A DNA stretch of 64,000 nucleotides, from the NCBI RefSeq assembly GCF_006489205.2, contig NZ_VFYR02000004.1, forward strand, positions 248,001 to 312,000, read 5' to 3'. The DNA comes from Brevibacterium sp. XM4083 (GTDB taxonomy: Bacteria > Actinomycetota > Actinomycetes > Actinomycetales > Brevibacteriaceae). The translations under genes were made by a program, and so were the position numbers. The notes under the pieces are model-generated. The model had not been told where the DNA came from. It saw only the letters and a list, made by a program, of their open reading frames with translations, and searched no databases. This document shows, in pieces, positions 57,555 through 64,000 of this stretch (the stretch's first letter is position 1; every line of letters begins with the position of its first letter).

Positions 57555-58163
57555 ATGACGACCCCGACGGCTGAGGACCCCCTCACTCCCCCGCAGCTCA
57601 CCCCCGGGGCGCAGCGCATCCTCGAGACGGCCGCGGGTCTCTTCTACTCCCGCGGCCTCCATGCCGTCGGCGTCGACACGATCGCGCACGAGTCGGGGAG
57701 GACGAAGCGGACGCTCTATGACCGGTTCGGCTCGAAGGACGCCCTCGTCGTCACGTACCTGCAGGTCAGGCACCACACCTGGTGGTCTCGTCTGAAGCAG
57801 CGGCTGGCAGCGCTCGACGTCGCCGGCCTCGACGAGAGGTCGGCGGCCCGCGACCGCGTGCTCGCGATCGTCGACTCCTACTCACTCGATGCTGACACGA
57901 CGGCCGAACGCGGATGCGCGTTCGTCAACGCCGCTGCCGAACTTCCCGCCGACCATCCCGGCCGCACCGTCATTCGGGCCCACAAGGCGCGCGTCGTCGA
58001 TCTCATTGCCGGTATCCTCGACACCGGCGGACATCCCGCGGCCGCGGCCCTCGCCGAGCATGTGTTCCTCATCCTCGAAGGTGCGATCGTCCACCGCGGC
58101 CTCGACGGCGATGACCACCGTATGCAGAGCGCCCGGTCCCTCATCGGCGACCTCCTCGTCTGA
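57555..58163 (+). CDS. TetR/AcrR-family regulator
   Basis: A 202-aa repressor. The HTH is at about residues 18-65 (RILETAAGLFYSRGLHAVGV and HESGRTKRTLYDRFGSKDAL), followed by a helical ligand domain with one cysteine in AERGCAFVNAAAELP, a segment common in the YxaF/LmrA-like group. GGAGG precedes the ATG. It is divergent from an MFS transporter gene and presumably represses it. Confidence 0.92.
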   Translation: MTTPTAEDPLTPPQLTPGAQRILETAAGLFYSRGLHAVGVDTIAHESGRTKRTLYDRFGSKDALVVTYLQVRHHTWWSRLKQRLAALDVAGLDERSAARDRVLAIVDSYSLDADTTAERGCAFVNAAAELPADHPGRTVIRAHKARVVDLIAGILDTGGHPAAAALAEHVFLILEGAIVHRGLDGDDHRMQSARSLIGDLLV

Positions 58164-58366
58164 ATCATCTGCCCCCTGCCCGCCGACTGAGCTGAGGGAG
58201 GATGACACTTTCCGCAATCGGACGCCGCATCGCCTCGCCGCGGTCGACCACCTCGGCGAATGAGGCGAAGTCCACCCGGGGCGGCCCGCTCTTTCCGGGC
58301 GGAATCCGACTAGGCTGAAGGCGACGGGCCAACGAGTGGCAACCGCACCCGAGACCGAGGAGAGCG

Positions 58367-59188
58367 ATGGACCGCGATTCGATCGACTGCTGGCTGACCG
58401 ACATGGACGGCGTCCTGGTCAGGGAGAACAACGCCCTGCCCGGCGCCTCGGAGCTGCTCGCGCAGTGGCGGCGCAAGGACATCCCATTCCTCGTCCTGAC
58501 GAACAACTCGATCTACACCGCCCGCGACCTCTCGGCGAGACTGCGCTCGAACGGTCTCGAGGTTCCCGAGGACAACATCTGGACCTCGGCGATGGCGACC
58601 GCGGACTTCCTCTCCCACCAGGTCGAGCACGGCTCGGCCTATGTCGTCGGCGAGGCGGGTCTGACCACCGCGATCCACGAAGCCGGGTTCATCATGACGG
58701 AGAACGACCCCGATTTCGTCGTCGTCGGCGAGACGCACAACTACTCGTTCGAGGCGATCACGAAGGCGATCCGACTCATCGACTCCGGCTCGCGCTTCAT
58801 CGTCACCAACCCCGACGCGACCGGGCCGAGCCCCGAAGGGGTCCTGCCGGCCACCGGCGCGATCGCCGCGCTCATCACGAAGGCGACGAACCGCGAACCC
58901 TACGTCGTCGGCAAACCCAATCCGATGATGTTCCGCTCGGCGCTCAACAAGATCGGCGCGCACTCGAAGTCCACCGCGATGATCGGCGACCGGATGGACA
59001 CCGACATCATCGCCGGCATGGAGGCGGGCATGCACACCGTCCTCGTCCTCTCGGGCATTTCGACCGCCGAGGATGTCCGCCGTTACCCGTTCCGCCCCGA
59101 CGAGATCCTCGACGGCGTCTACGATCTCCTCGACGTCCCGCTCGATCAGCAGACCGACCTCGGCGCCGACGTCACCGGCTCCGCGTGA
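58367..59188 (+). CDS. HAD-IIA family hydrolase (NagD-like)
   Basis: A 273-aa haloacid-dehalogenase-type phosphatase. Motif I is WLTDMDGVLVRENNALPGA, motif II lies in FLVLTNNSIYT, and motif III/IV are KPNPMMFRSAL and MIGDRMDTDIIAGMEAG. The type IIA cap lies between motifs II and III. GAGGAG precedes the ATG. Members dephosphorylate nucleotides or sugar phosphates; the substrate here is not known. Confidence 0.93.
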   Translation: MDRDSIDCWLTDMDGVLVRENNALPGASELLAQWRRKDIPFLVLTNNSIYTARDLSARLRSNGLEVPEDNIWTSAMATADFLSHQVEHGSAYVVGEAGLTTAIHEAGFIMTENDPDFVVVGETHNYSFEAITKAIRLIDSGSRFIVTNPDATGPSPEGVLPATGAIAALITKATNREPYVVGKPNPMMFRSALNKIGAHSKSTAMIGDRMDTDIIAGMEAGMHTVLVLSGISTAEDVRRYPFRPDEILDGVYDLLDVPLDQQTDLGADVTGSA

Positions 59189-59264
59189 GCTGAGCCGAAC
59201 CGATCACGTGAGCTGGGCCGGACCGGTCGCGCCCAGCCCTCGTGTCACGGGCGAGAGCCCCACC

Positions 59265-59314
59265 GAGGTGGATCGAGCTCGAATCTGACGTCAGATTCGA
59301 GCTCGATCCACCTC
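59265..59314. repeat. Perfect 50-bp palindrome
   Basis: The sequence begins GAGGTGGATCGAGCTCGAAT and is an exact palindrome over 50 bases, centred on TGACGTCA, with no loop. It lies between the convergently irrelevant same-strand genes NagD-like and DUF899, 76 bases after the NagD-like stop. It may act as a terminator, but its zero-loop perfection and shared core with 1492-1555 and 42131-42181 are unusual. Confidence 0.9.
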
Positions 59315-59396
59315 AGAGGCCGGCATCACTCGGTGCGACCCGCCCAAGCAGTCCTAGACTCGCTTTCATCATAAAAGTTCTGCGATGGAGGTCACC

Positions 59397-60158
59397 ATGC
59401 GCTATCCCGAGGTCGTCGACGAGGACACCTGGGTCACCGCACGCCGGCGCCTGCTCGAAGAGGAGAAGGAGCTGACGAAGCGGATCGACGCCGTCAATGC
59501 CGCGCGCCGCCGCCTGCCGATGGTGAGAGTCGAGAAGGACTATCGCCTCGCCGGTCCCGACGGGGAGGTCACACTCCGTGAGCTCTTCGGCGATTCGCGG
59601 CAGCTCATCATCCAGCACTTCATGTTCGATCCCAGCTGGGACCAGGGCTGTTCGAGCTGCACGGCGATGGCCGACAGCGCCGCCCAGCCCGCCGTCCTCG
59701 AGCAGCTGGCCAAACGGGGCACCGCGTTCGCCGCAGTCTCCCGCGCACCGCTGGAGAAGATCGAAGCCTACCGGACGGCGAGAGGCTGGTCCTTCCCGTG
59801 GTTCTCCTCGGCGAACAGCGACTTCAACCTCGACTTCCACGCCACCCTCGACCCCGAGGCGGCACCGCCGAACTACAACTTCCGCGACGCCGACGAACTC
59901 ATCGCCGCCGGGCAGGAATGGCTGACGACCTATCGGGGAGAGCAACCGGGGATCAGTGTCTTCCTCAGAGACGGCGACGACATCTTCCACACCTATTCGG
60001 TCTACGCCCGCGGGCTCGAGGTGATGATGCCGGCCTACGGCATGCTCGATCTCACCGCCCTCGGACGGCAGGAGAGCTGGGAGGAACCTGCCGGACGCGC
60101 ACCCGTCCTCTACCGCCACGATGCCGGAGTGCTCAGCCCGGAGACCGTCACGCAGTGA
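59397..60158 (+). CDS. DUF899 thioredoxin-like protein
   Basis: A 253-aa member of the DUF899 family, which has a thioredoxin-like fold. It contains RRRLLEEEKELTKRIDAVNA near the start, then HFMFDPSWDQGCSSCTAMAD with a CxxC pair, and FSSANSDFNLDFHATLDPE. The GGAGG five bases before ATG 59397 decides the start over ATG 59385. No redox partner is adjacent. Function not established. Confidence 0.9.
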   Translation: MRYPEVVDEDTWVTARRRLLEEEKELTKRIDAVNAARRRLPMVRVEKDYRLAGPDGEVTLRELFGDSRQLIIQHFMFDPSWDQGCSSCTAMADSAAQPAVLEQLAKRGTAFAAVSRAPLEKIEAYRTARGWSFPWFSSANSDFNLDFHATLDPEAAPPNYNFRDADELIAAGQEWLTTYRGEQPGISVFLRDGDDIFHTYSVYARGLEVMMPAYGMLDLTALGRQESWEEPAGRAPVLYRHDAGVLSPETVTQ

Positions 60159-60253
60159 GCGGCACCCGCGTCACGGGCCCCGACGGCCCGCTGCCGGGAT
60201 AGACTCTCCACCACCCGGCCCAGTGGCCGACGACGGAGACGCAAGGAGGCCCG

Positions 60254-61588
60254 ATGCCGCGGCAGCACACCGAGATCCGGGAGACCGCCTCCGACCGGCG
60301 GGAGTGGCGCAGGATCCGTCGGCACCTGCGGCCGGCGACGATGTGGGGCGTCCCGCTCAGGCTCGTCATCGCCGCCGCCGTCCTCGGCGTGCTCACCCCG
60401 TTCGTCGACCGTCAGCTCACGACCGTCTTCAGTTCCTATCCGGACCTCGATTCGGGCAGCGTCGGCTCCCTGCTCGGCATCATCTCAGGCGCCATGGTCA
60501 CCCTGGCCGGTCTCGCCTTCGCCGCCCTGACGACGGCGATGAGCCTCGGCATCACGGCGATGTCAGTGCGCCTGGCTCCCCTGCTCCAAGCCGATCGCGT
60601 CGTCCAGTGGGCGCTCGGCTCGTTCATCGCGACATTCGTCTATGCGCTGCTCATCGCCCTGAGCATCGCGCTCGGCGAGGACAACTACAAACCGTGGGTG
60701 GGCACGATCGGTGCCGTCACCGCCACCCTCGCCTGCGCGGTGATGTTCCTCGCCTTCGTCGTCCGTGTCTGCCAGCTCCTCACCTCCGGCGCCCTGCTGC
60801 GCAAACTCGCCCGTGACGGCTGGAGAGCCACCCGCTACCTGCCGAAGAGATTCCCCACCGAGGCGGCTGCGGTGTCCCAGCGCTCCGTGCCCAACGGTCA
60901 TCCGGTGCACCGACAGCGCCCCGGCCGCGGCGGCGATGCGCTGCTGGCGGTCAACACCCCGCGTCTGCTCGACTTCGAAGACGCGTGGCACTGCACGATC
61001 GAGCTCGTCCCCACCGTCGGCTCCCCCGTGCCGGTCCGCACGCTCCTGTTCCGCACGAGCGTCGAACTGAGCAGCAAACAGGCCGCCGAGCTGGAGAAGG
61101 CCGTCGCATTCGGCGACATCGAATCGGCCGCGAACGGACCGTTCGGAGCCATCCGCACCATCGTCGACATCGCGCTCAAGGCCCTGTCGCCGGCGGTCAA
61201 CGATCCGTCCCGAGCGGTTCAGGCCCTCGACCAGATCGAGGCCATCCTCATCGGCCTCTCACCGCTCGTCGCGCAGCAGGAGCGCACGCTCGCGGCCAGC
61301 CCGGACGCCTCGGTGCTGCGGGATTGGACGCGCAGCTGGACCGAGTACATCGAGGCGGCGACCGACGAGATCCGCCAGTTCGGGACCTCGTCGATCCAGA
61401 TCCAGCGGCGTCTGCGAGCGCTCTTCGCCACCCTGTCCTCCGTCGTCCCGGAATCCCAGCGGCCCCCGCTTGAGGCCCGCGTGGCTGTGCTCGACCGCGG
61501 CACGGACCGCTGGTGGCATGACCCGCTCGACCGCAGGCTCGCCACGGTCAGGGATCCCGAGGGCATCGGCGGTGCCGAGCACGACTGA
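60254..61588 (+). CDS. DUF2254 membrane protein
   Basis: A 444-aa protein with four transmembrane helices in the first 190 residues (for example LVIAAAVLGVLTPFVDRQL and FIATFVYALLIALSIALG). The cytoplasmic domain contains the family hallmark GPFGAIRTIVDIALKALSPA followed by VNDPSRAVQALDQIE. AAGGAGG lies five bases before the ATG. The role is unknown. Confidence 0.9.
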   Translation: MPRQHTEIRETASDRREWRRIRRHLRPATMWGVPLRLVIAAAVLGVLTPFVDRQLTTVFSSYPDLDSGSVGSLLGIISGAMVTLAGLAFAALTTAMSLGITAMSVRLAPLLQADRVVQWALGSFIATFVYALLIALSIALGEDNYKPWVGTIGAVTATLACAVMFLAFVVRVCQLLTSGALLRKLARDGWRATRYLPKRFPTEAAAVSQRSVPNGHPVHRQRPGRGGDALLAVNTPRLLDFEDAWHCTIELVPTVGSPVPVRTLLFRTSVELSSKQAAELEKAVAFGDIESAANGPFGAIRTIVDIALKALSPAVNDPSRAVQALDQIEAILIGLSPLVAQQERTLAASPDASVLRDWTRSWTEYIEAATDEIRQFGTSSIQIQRRLRALFATLSSVVPESQRPPLEARVAVLDRGTDRWWHDPLDRRLATVRDPEGIGGAEHD

Positions 61589-61629
61589 ACCGCCCGGCAC
61601 GCCGAAAGAACCGCTCGGCGCCGACACCT

Positions 61630-63117
61630 CTACGCGAGCGCCGACATCAACCGCATCGCCGATTCCATGTACCGGCGTGTCCACGGCCGCTTCATCCACT
61701 CGTCGAGGGTGAGCTCGTGGCTCTTCTCCCGGTAGTCGTCGATGACCGCGTTGATGTCGGGGACGAGGTTGCCGCCGGTCGTGAGCAGACTGATCTCGTA
61801 GTTGAGTCCGAAGGAGCGCATGTCCATGTTCGAGGACCCCATGACCCCGTACTCGCCGTCGACGACGAAGCACTTCGTGTGGAGGACCGCGGGCTTCGGG
61901 TAGAGGTAGATGCGCACCCCCGCCTCGAGCAGGGCCTGGTAGTACGAGGCCTGGGCGCGGCCGACGACGTACTGGTCGGCCTCCTCGCTGACGTAGAGCT
62001 CGACGTCGACGCCGCGGTAGGACGCGGTGTTGATCGCGGCGAGCAGGGACTCGTCGGGGATGAAGTAGGGGCTGACGATCGAGAGCTTCCGCTGGGCGAG
62101 GTAGAACAGCGAGTTGAAGACCTTGAGGTTCGGCTCTGTCGTGAACCCCGGCCCCGAGGGAATGAGCTGCATGCCGCAGACGTCTCCCCCGACGTCCGGC
62201 TCCGGCGCGGTGCCCTCGTAGTCGCGGATGCCCAGTTCCTCACCGCATTCGGAATACCAGTCGGTGGCGAAGACCGCTTCGATCGAGGCGACGATCTCGC
62301 CGCTGACCTCGACCATGATGTCGTTCCAATGCCGCCCGACCTTGATGTTGGCCTTCATGTCGTAGGTCGAGTCGATCATGTTCTGCGAGCCCATCACCGC
62401 GCGCTTCCCGTCGACGACGAGGAGTTTGCGGTGATTGCGCAGGTCGATGCGGCGCAGCTTGCCCCGCCATGGGATGAACGGGAGCATGAGGTGCCATTCG
62501 ATCCCGGCCGCGGTCAGCCGTTTGCCGAGCGAATGGAATCCCGGGTACTTCCGCGACCCGATGTGGTCGTAGAGGACCCGGACGTGGACGCCGCGGGCCG
62601 CTGCGCGTGTCAGGGCTTCGAAGAAGACGTCGGTCGTCTGGTCCCACGCCATGATGTAGATCTGCACATGAACGTACTTCTGCGCCCCGTCGACGAGCTC
62701 GGCCATCCGCTCGATCGTACGGTCGTAGTCCATCGTGATGCCGTGGTTGGTGCCGGTGACCATCGGCAACTCGGTGAGGTTGCGACCGAGTTCGGCGATG
62801 AGGTCGAAATCCCGCGGGGCCTTCAGCGACGGCGGCACATCGGGCAGGTCGTCGGCGCCCTTGTGCATGAGCTCGTTCGCCATCGCCTGGATCCGGGCGC
62901 GCCGCCGGTTGATGTAGGGGCTGCCGATGAGGAGGAAGAGCGGGATGCCGACGATGGGCAGGAAGAGGATGAGCAGCAGCCACGCCGATGACGATGACGG
63001 GCGCCGATTCTCCGGCACGACGCCGATCGCGATGATCTTCACGATGTACTCGATGACGATCCACGTCACCGACGCCACGGTCGCCCAATTGATGTTCGCC
63101 CAATCGATGGTGTTCAC
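61630..63117 (-). CDS. cls: Cardiolipin synthase
   Basis: A 495-aa membrane enzyme of the phospholipase D superfamily that joins two phosphatidylglycerols. Two N-terminal helices (TVASVTWIVIEYIVKIIAIG and SAWLLLILFLPIVGIPLFLL) precede two HKD motifs, NHRKLLVVDGKRAVMGS and LHTKCFVVDGEYGVMGS. It starts at GTG with GGAGG seven bases upstream. With LysX it points to tuning of anionic lipid charge, though they are far apart. Confidence 0.94.
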   Translation of the reverse strand: MNTIDWANINWATVASVTWIVIEYIVKIIAIGVVPENRRPSSSSAWLLLILFLPIVGIPLFLLIGSPYINRRRARIQAMANELMHKGADDLPDVPPSLKAPRDFDLIAELGRNLTELPMVTGTNHGITMDYDRTIERMAELVDGAQKYVHVQIYIMAWDQTTDVFFEALTRAAARGVHVRVLYDHIGSRKYPGFHSLGKRLTAAGIEWHLMLPFIPWRGKLRRIDLRNHRKLLVVDGKRAVMGSQNMIDSTYDMKANIKVGRHWNDIMVEVSGEIVASIEAVFATDWYSECGEELGIRDYEGTAPEPDVGGDVCGMQLIPSGPGFTTEPNLKVFNSLFYLAQRKLSIVSPYFIPDESLLAAINTASYRGVDVELYVSEEADQYVVGRAQASYYQALLEAGVRIYLYPKPAVLHTKCFVVDGEYGVMGSSNMDMRSFGLNYEISLLTTGGNLVPDINAVIDDYREKSHELTLDEWMKRPWTRRYMESAMRLMSALA

Positions 63118-63154
63118 CCGCAGCCTCCGTTCGTGGGGTTGAGGACAACCCTAA

Positions 63155-63228
63155 CCGCCGAGGCGGCCCCCGGAGCCCGCACGACCGCACCGGTTCGTGC
63201 GGGGCAGGGGTGGGGACCGCCTCGGCGG
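63155..63228 (-). terminator. Nested inverted repeat after the acyl-CoA dehydrogenase gene
   Basis: Outer arms CCGCCGAGGCGG (63155-63166) and CCGCCTCGGCGG (63217-63228) enclose an inner perfect stem CCCGCACGA / TCGTGCGGG (63176-63184 and 63195-63203) with a ten-base loop. It lies about 155 bases past the acyl-CoA dehydrogenase stop and could end its transcript. Both outer arms are copies of the oligomer that recurs across the window. Confidence 0.55.
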
Positions 63229-63381
63229 GGCGATGATGAGCGGCGGGCGCGCGCCGACGTCACCACCGGGTCACGGAATGAGCGCATCCGGCACCGCGAG
63301 ACCAGCACCGCGCCACCGGCACCCGCCGGGCACCGCGACCCCTGACCCCCGGCAACGCCGCAAACTCCGCGACCGGCGAGG

Positions 63382-64000
63382 TCAGAGCCCGAGTTCGCGG
63401 GCGATGAGCATGAGCTGGACCTCCGTCGTGCCCTCGCCGACCTCGAGGATCTTCGAGTCGCGGTAGTGCCGGGCGACGAGGTATTCGTTCATGAAGCCGT
63501 AGCCGCCGTGGATCTGCGTGGCGTCGCGGGCGTTGTCCATGGCCGCGTCACCGGCGATCATCTTCGCGATCGCCGCTTCCTTCTTGAACGGCAGACCCGC
63601 GAGCATGCGGGAGGCGGCGAGGTAGTACGCGGCGCGAGCGGCGACAACGCGAGCCTCCATGCGGGCGATCTTGAACTGGATGCCCTGGAAGTCGGCGATC
63701 GGGTGACCGAAGGCCTGACGCTCCTTCGCGTACTTGACGGACTCGTCGACGCAGCCCTGGGCGGCACCGACGGAGAGCGCACCGACGGCGATGCGACCCT
63801 CGTCGAGGATCCGGAGGAAGTTCGCGTAGCCGCGGCCGCGTTCGCCGAGCAGGTTCTCCTCGGGCACCTGGACATTGTCGAACGTCAGCGGGTGCGTGTC
63901 CGAGGAGTTCCAGCCGACCTTGTCGTACGGGGGCTCGGCGGTGAAGCCGGGGGTGCCGGCAGGGATGATGATCGTCGAGATCTCCGGCACCTCACGGCCC
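63382..64000 (-). CDS. Acyl-CoA dehydrogenase, C-terminal part (cut by window edge)
   Basis: The C-terminal 206 residues of an acyl-CoA dehydrogenase; the frame continues past the window end. The middle beta domain and C-terminal helices are visible: VQVPEENLLGERGRGYANFL, ILDEGRIAVGALSVGAAQGC, the FAD-contact QIHGGYGFMNEY and the end EVGEGTTEVQLMLIAREL. The catalytic base is likely the glutamate in EGTTE. It oxidises acyl-CoA and passes electrons to electron-transfer flavoprotein. Short- or branched-chain specificity cannot be told. Confidence 0.94.
   Translation of the reverse strand, partial: GREVPEISTIIIPAGTPGFTAEPPYDKVGWNSSDTHPLTFDNVQVPEENLLGERGRGYANFLRILDEGRIAVGALSVGAAQGCVDESVKYAKERQAFGHPIADFQGIQFKIARMEARVVAARAAYYLAASRMLAGLPFKKEAAIAKMIAGDAAMDNARDATQIHGGYGFMNEYLVARHYRDSKILEVGEGTTEVQLMLIARELGL

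Noticed and set aside
59221-59384. Hidden tRNA or small RNA suggested by the strong hairpin near 59290
   Set aside because: The sequence is a simple perfect palindrome without cloverleaf arms or tRNA consensus boxes.

Overview
The window is GC-rich DNA with many GTG starts. It carries genes typical of Actinobacteria: Lsr2, ClpC, the LysX fusion of an MprF-like domain with lysyl-tRNA synthetase, DUF3180, DUF2520, a DUF2342-type metalloprotease and a FolB-FolK fusion. My best guess is a Micrococcales genome close to Brevibacterium. That genus call is inference from gene content, not a database match. Most of the window is chromosomal core with small accessory insertions. I found no rRNA, tRNA, CRISPR array, insertion sequence or phage.

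Layout. 1-7.3 kb is accessory: an edge-truncated, frameshifted DHA2-type MFS gene, a 54-aa membrane protein, an XRE-cupin regulator with a methyltransferase, a LysR regulator divergent from an FAD oxidoreductase and an ALDH7-type dehydrogenase (probably lysine/pipecolate catabolism), and a deletion scar joining remnants of a MerR gene and an MFS gene. 7.4-14.2 kb holds map, radA, a VOC protein, a membrane-anchored protein, mutY, a CGNR regulator divergent from an alpha/beta hydrolase, and a mycobacterial-ArgA-like acetyltransferase. 14.3-36.3 kb is mainly a leftward core block: clpC, then the lysS - small membrane protein - lsr2 operon, then hpt - ftsH - folE - folP - folBK - DUF3180 - two PH-domain genes - DUF2520, then dacB - metalloprotease - tilS. 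ppa runs rightward at the end. The tilS-hpt junction is split by a CynX-like transporter and an amidohydrolase.

36.3-45.6 kb encodes cell-surface functions: LysX with a DUF998 protein and a hydrolase, a VOC protein behind a possible iron box, a PhoX phosphatase with an LPXTG wall anchor and a Pho box, and a CPBP protease. 45.6-57.5 kb contains a large RND transporter with a Gly-Ala tract, a 203-bp duplicated intergenic hairpin unit, an msrA - nitroreductase - MFS operon behind a SigH/SigR-like promoter, and a MaoC - CitE-like - deformylase set. An MFS gene divergent from a TetR gene closes this part. 57.5-64 kb has NagD-like, DUF899 and DUF2254 genes, cardiolipin synthase and an edge-truncated acyl-CoA dehydrogenase.

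Themes. Several genes act on the envelope (LysX, cardiolipin synthase, PBP4, PhoX, RND pump) and several on stress and proteostasis (ClpC, FtsH, MsrA, RadA, MutY, Lsr2). The signals least explained by gene annotation are an over-represented oligomer CGCCGAGGYGG on both strands, three long intergenic palindromes that share a GAGGTG core, and two short tandem-repeat loci that share the core GTGGCGCA.
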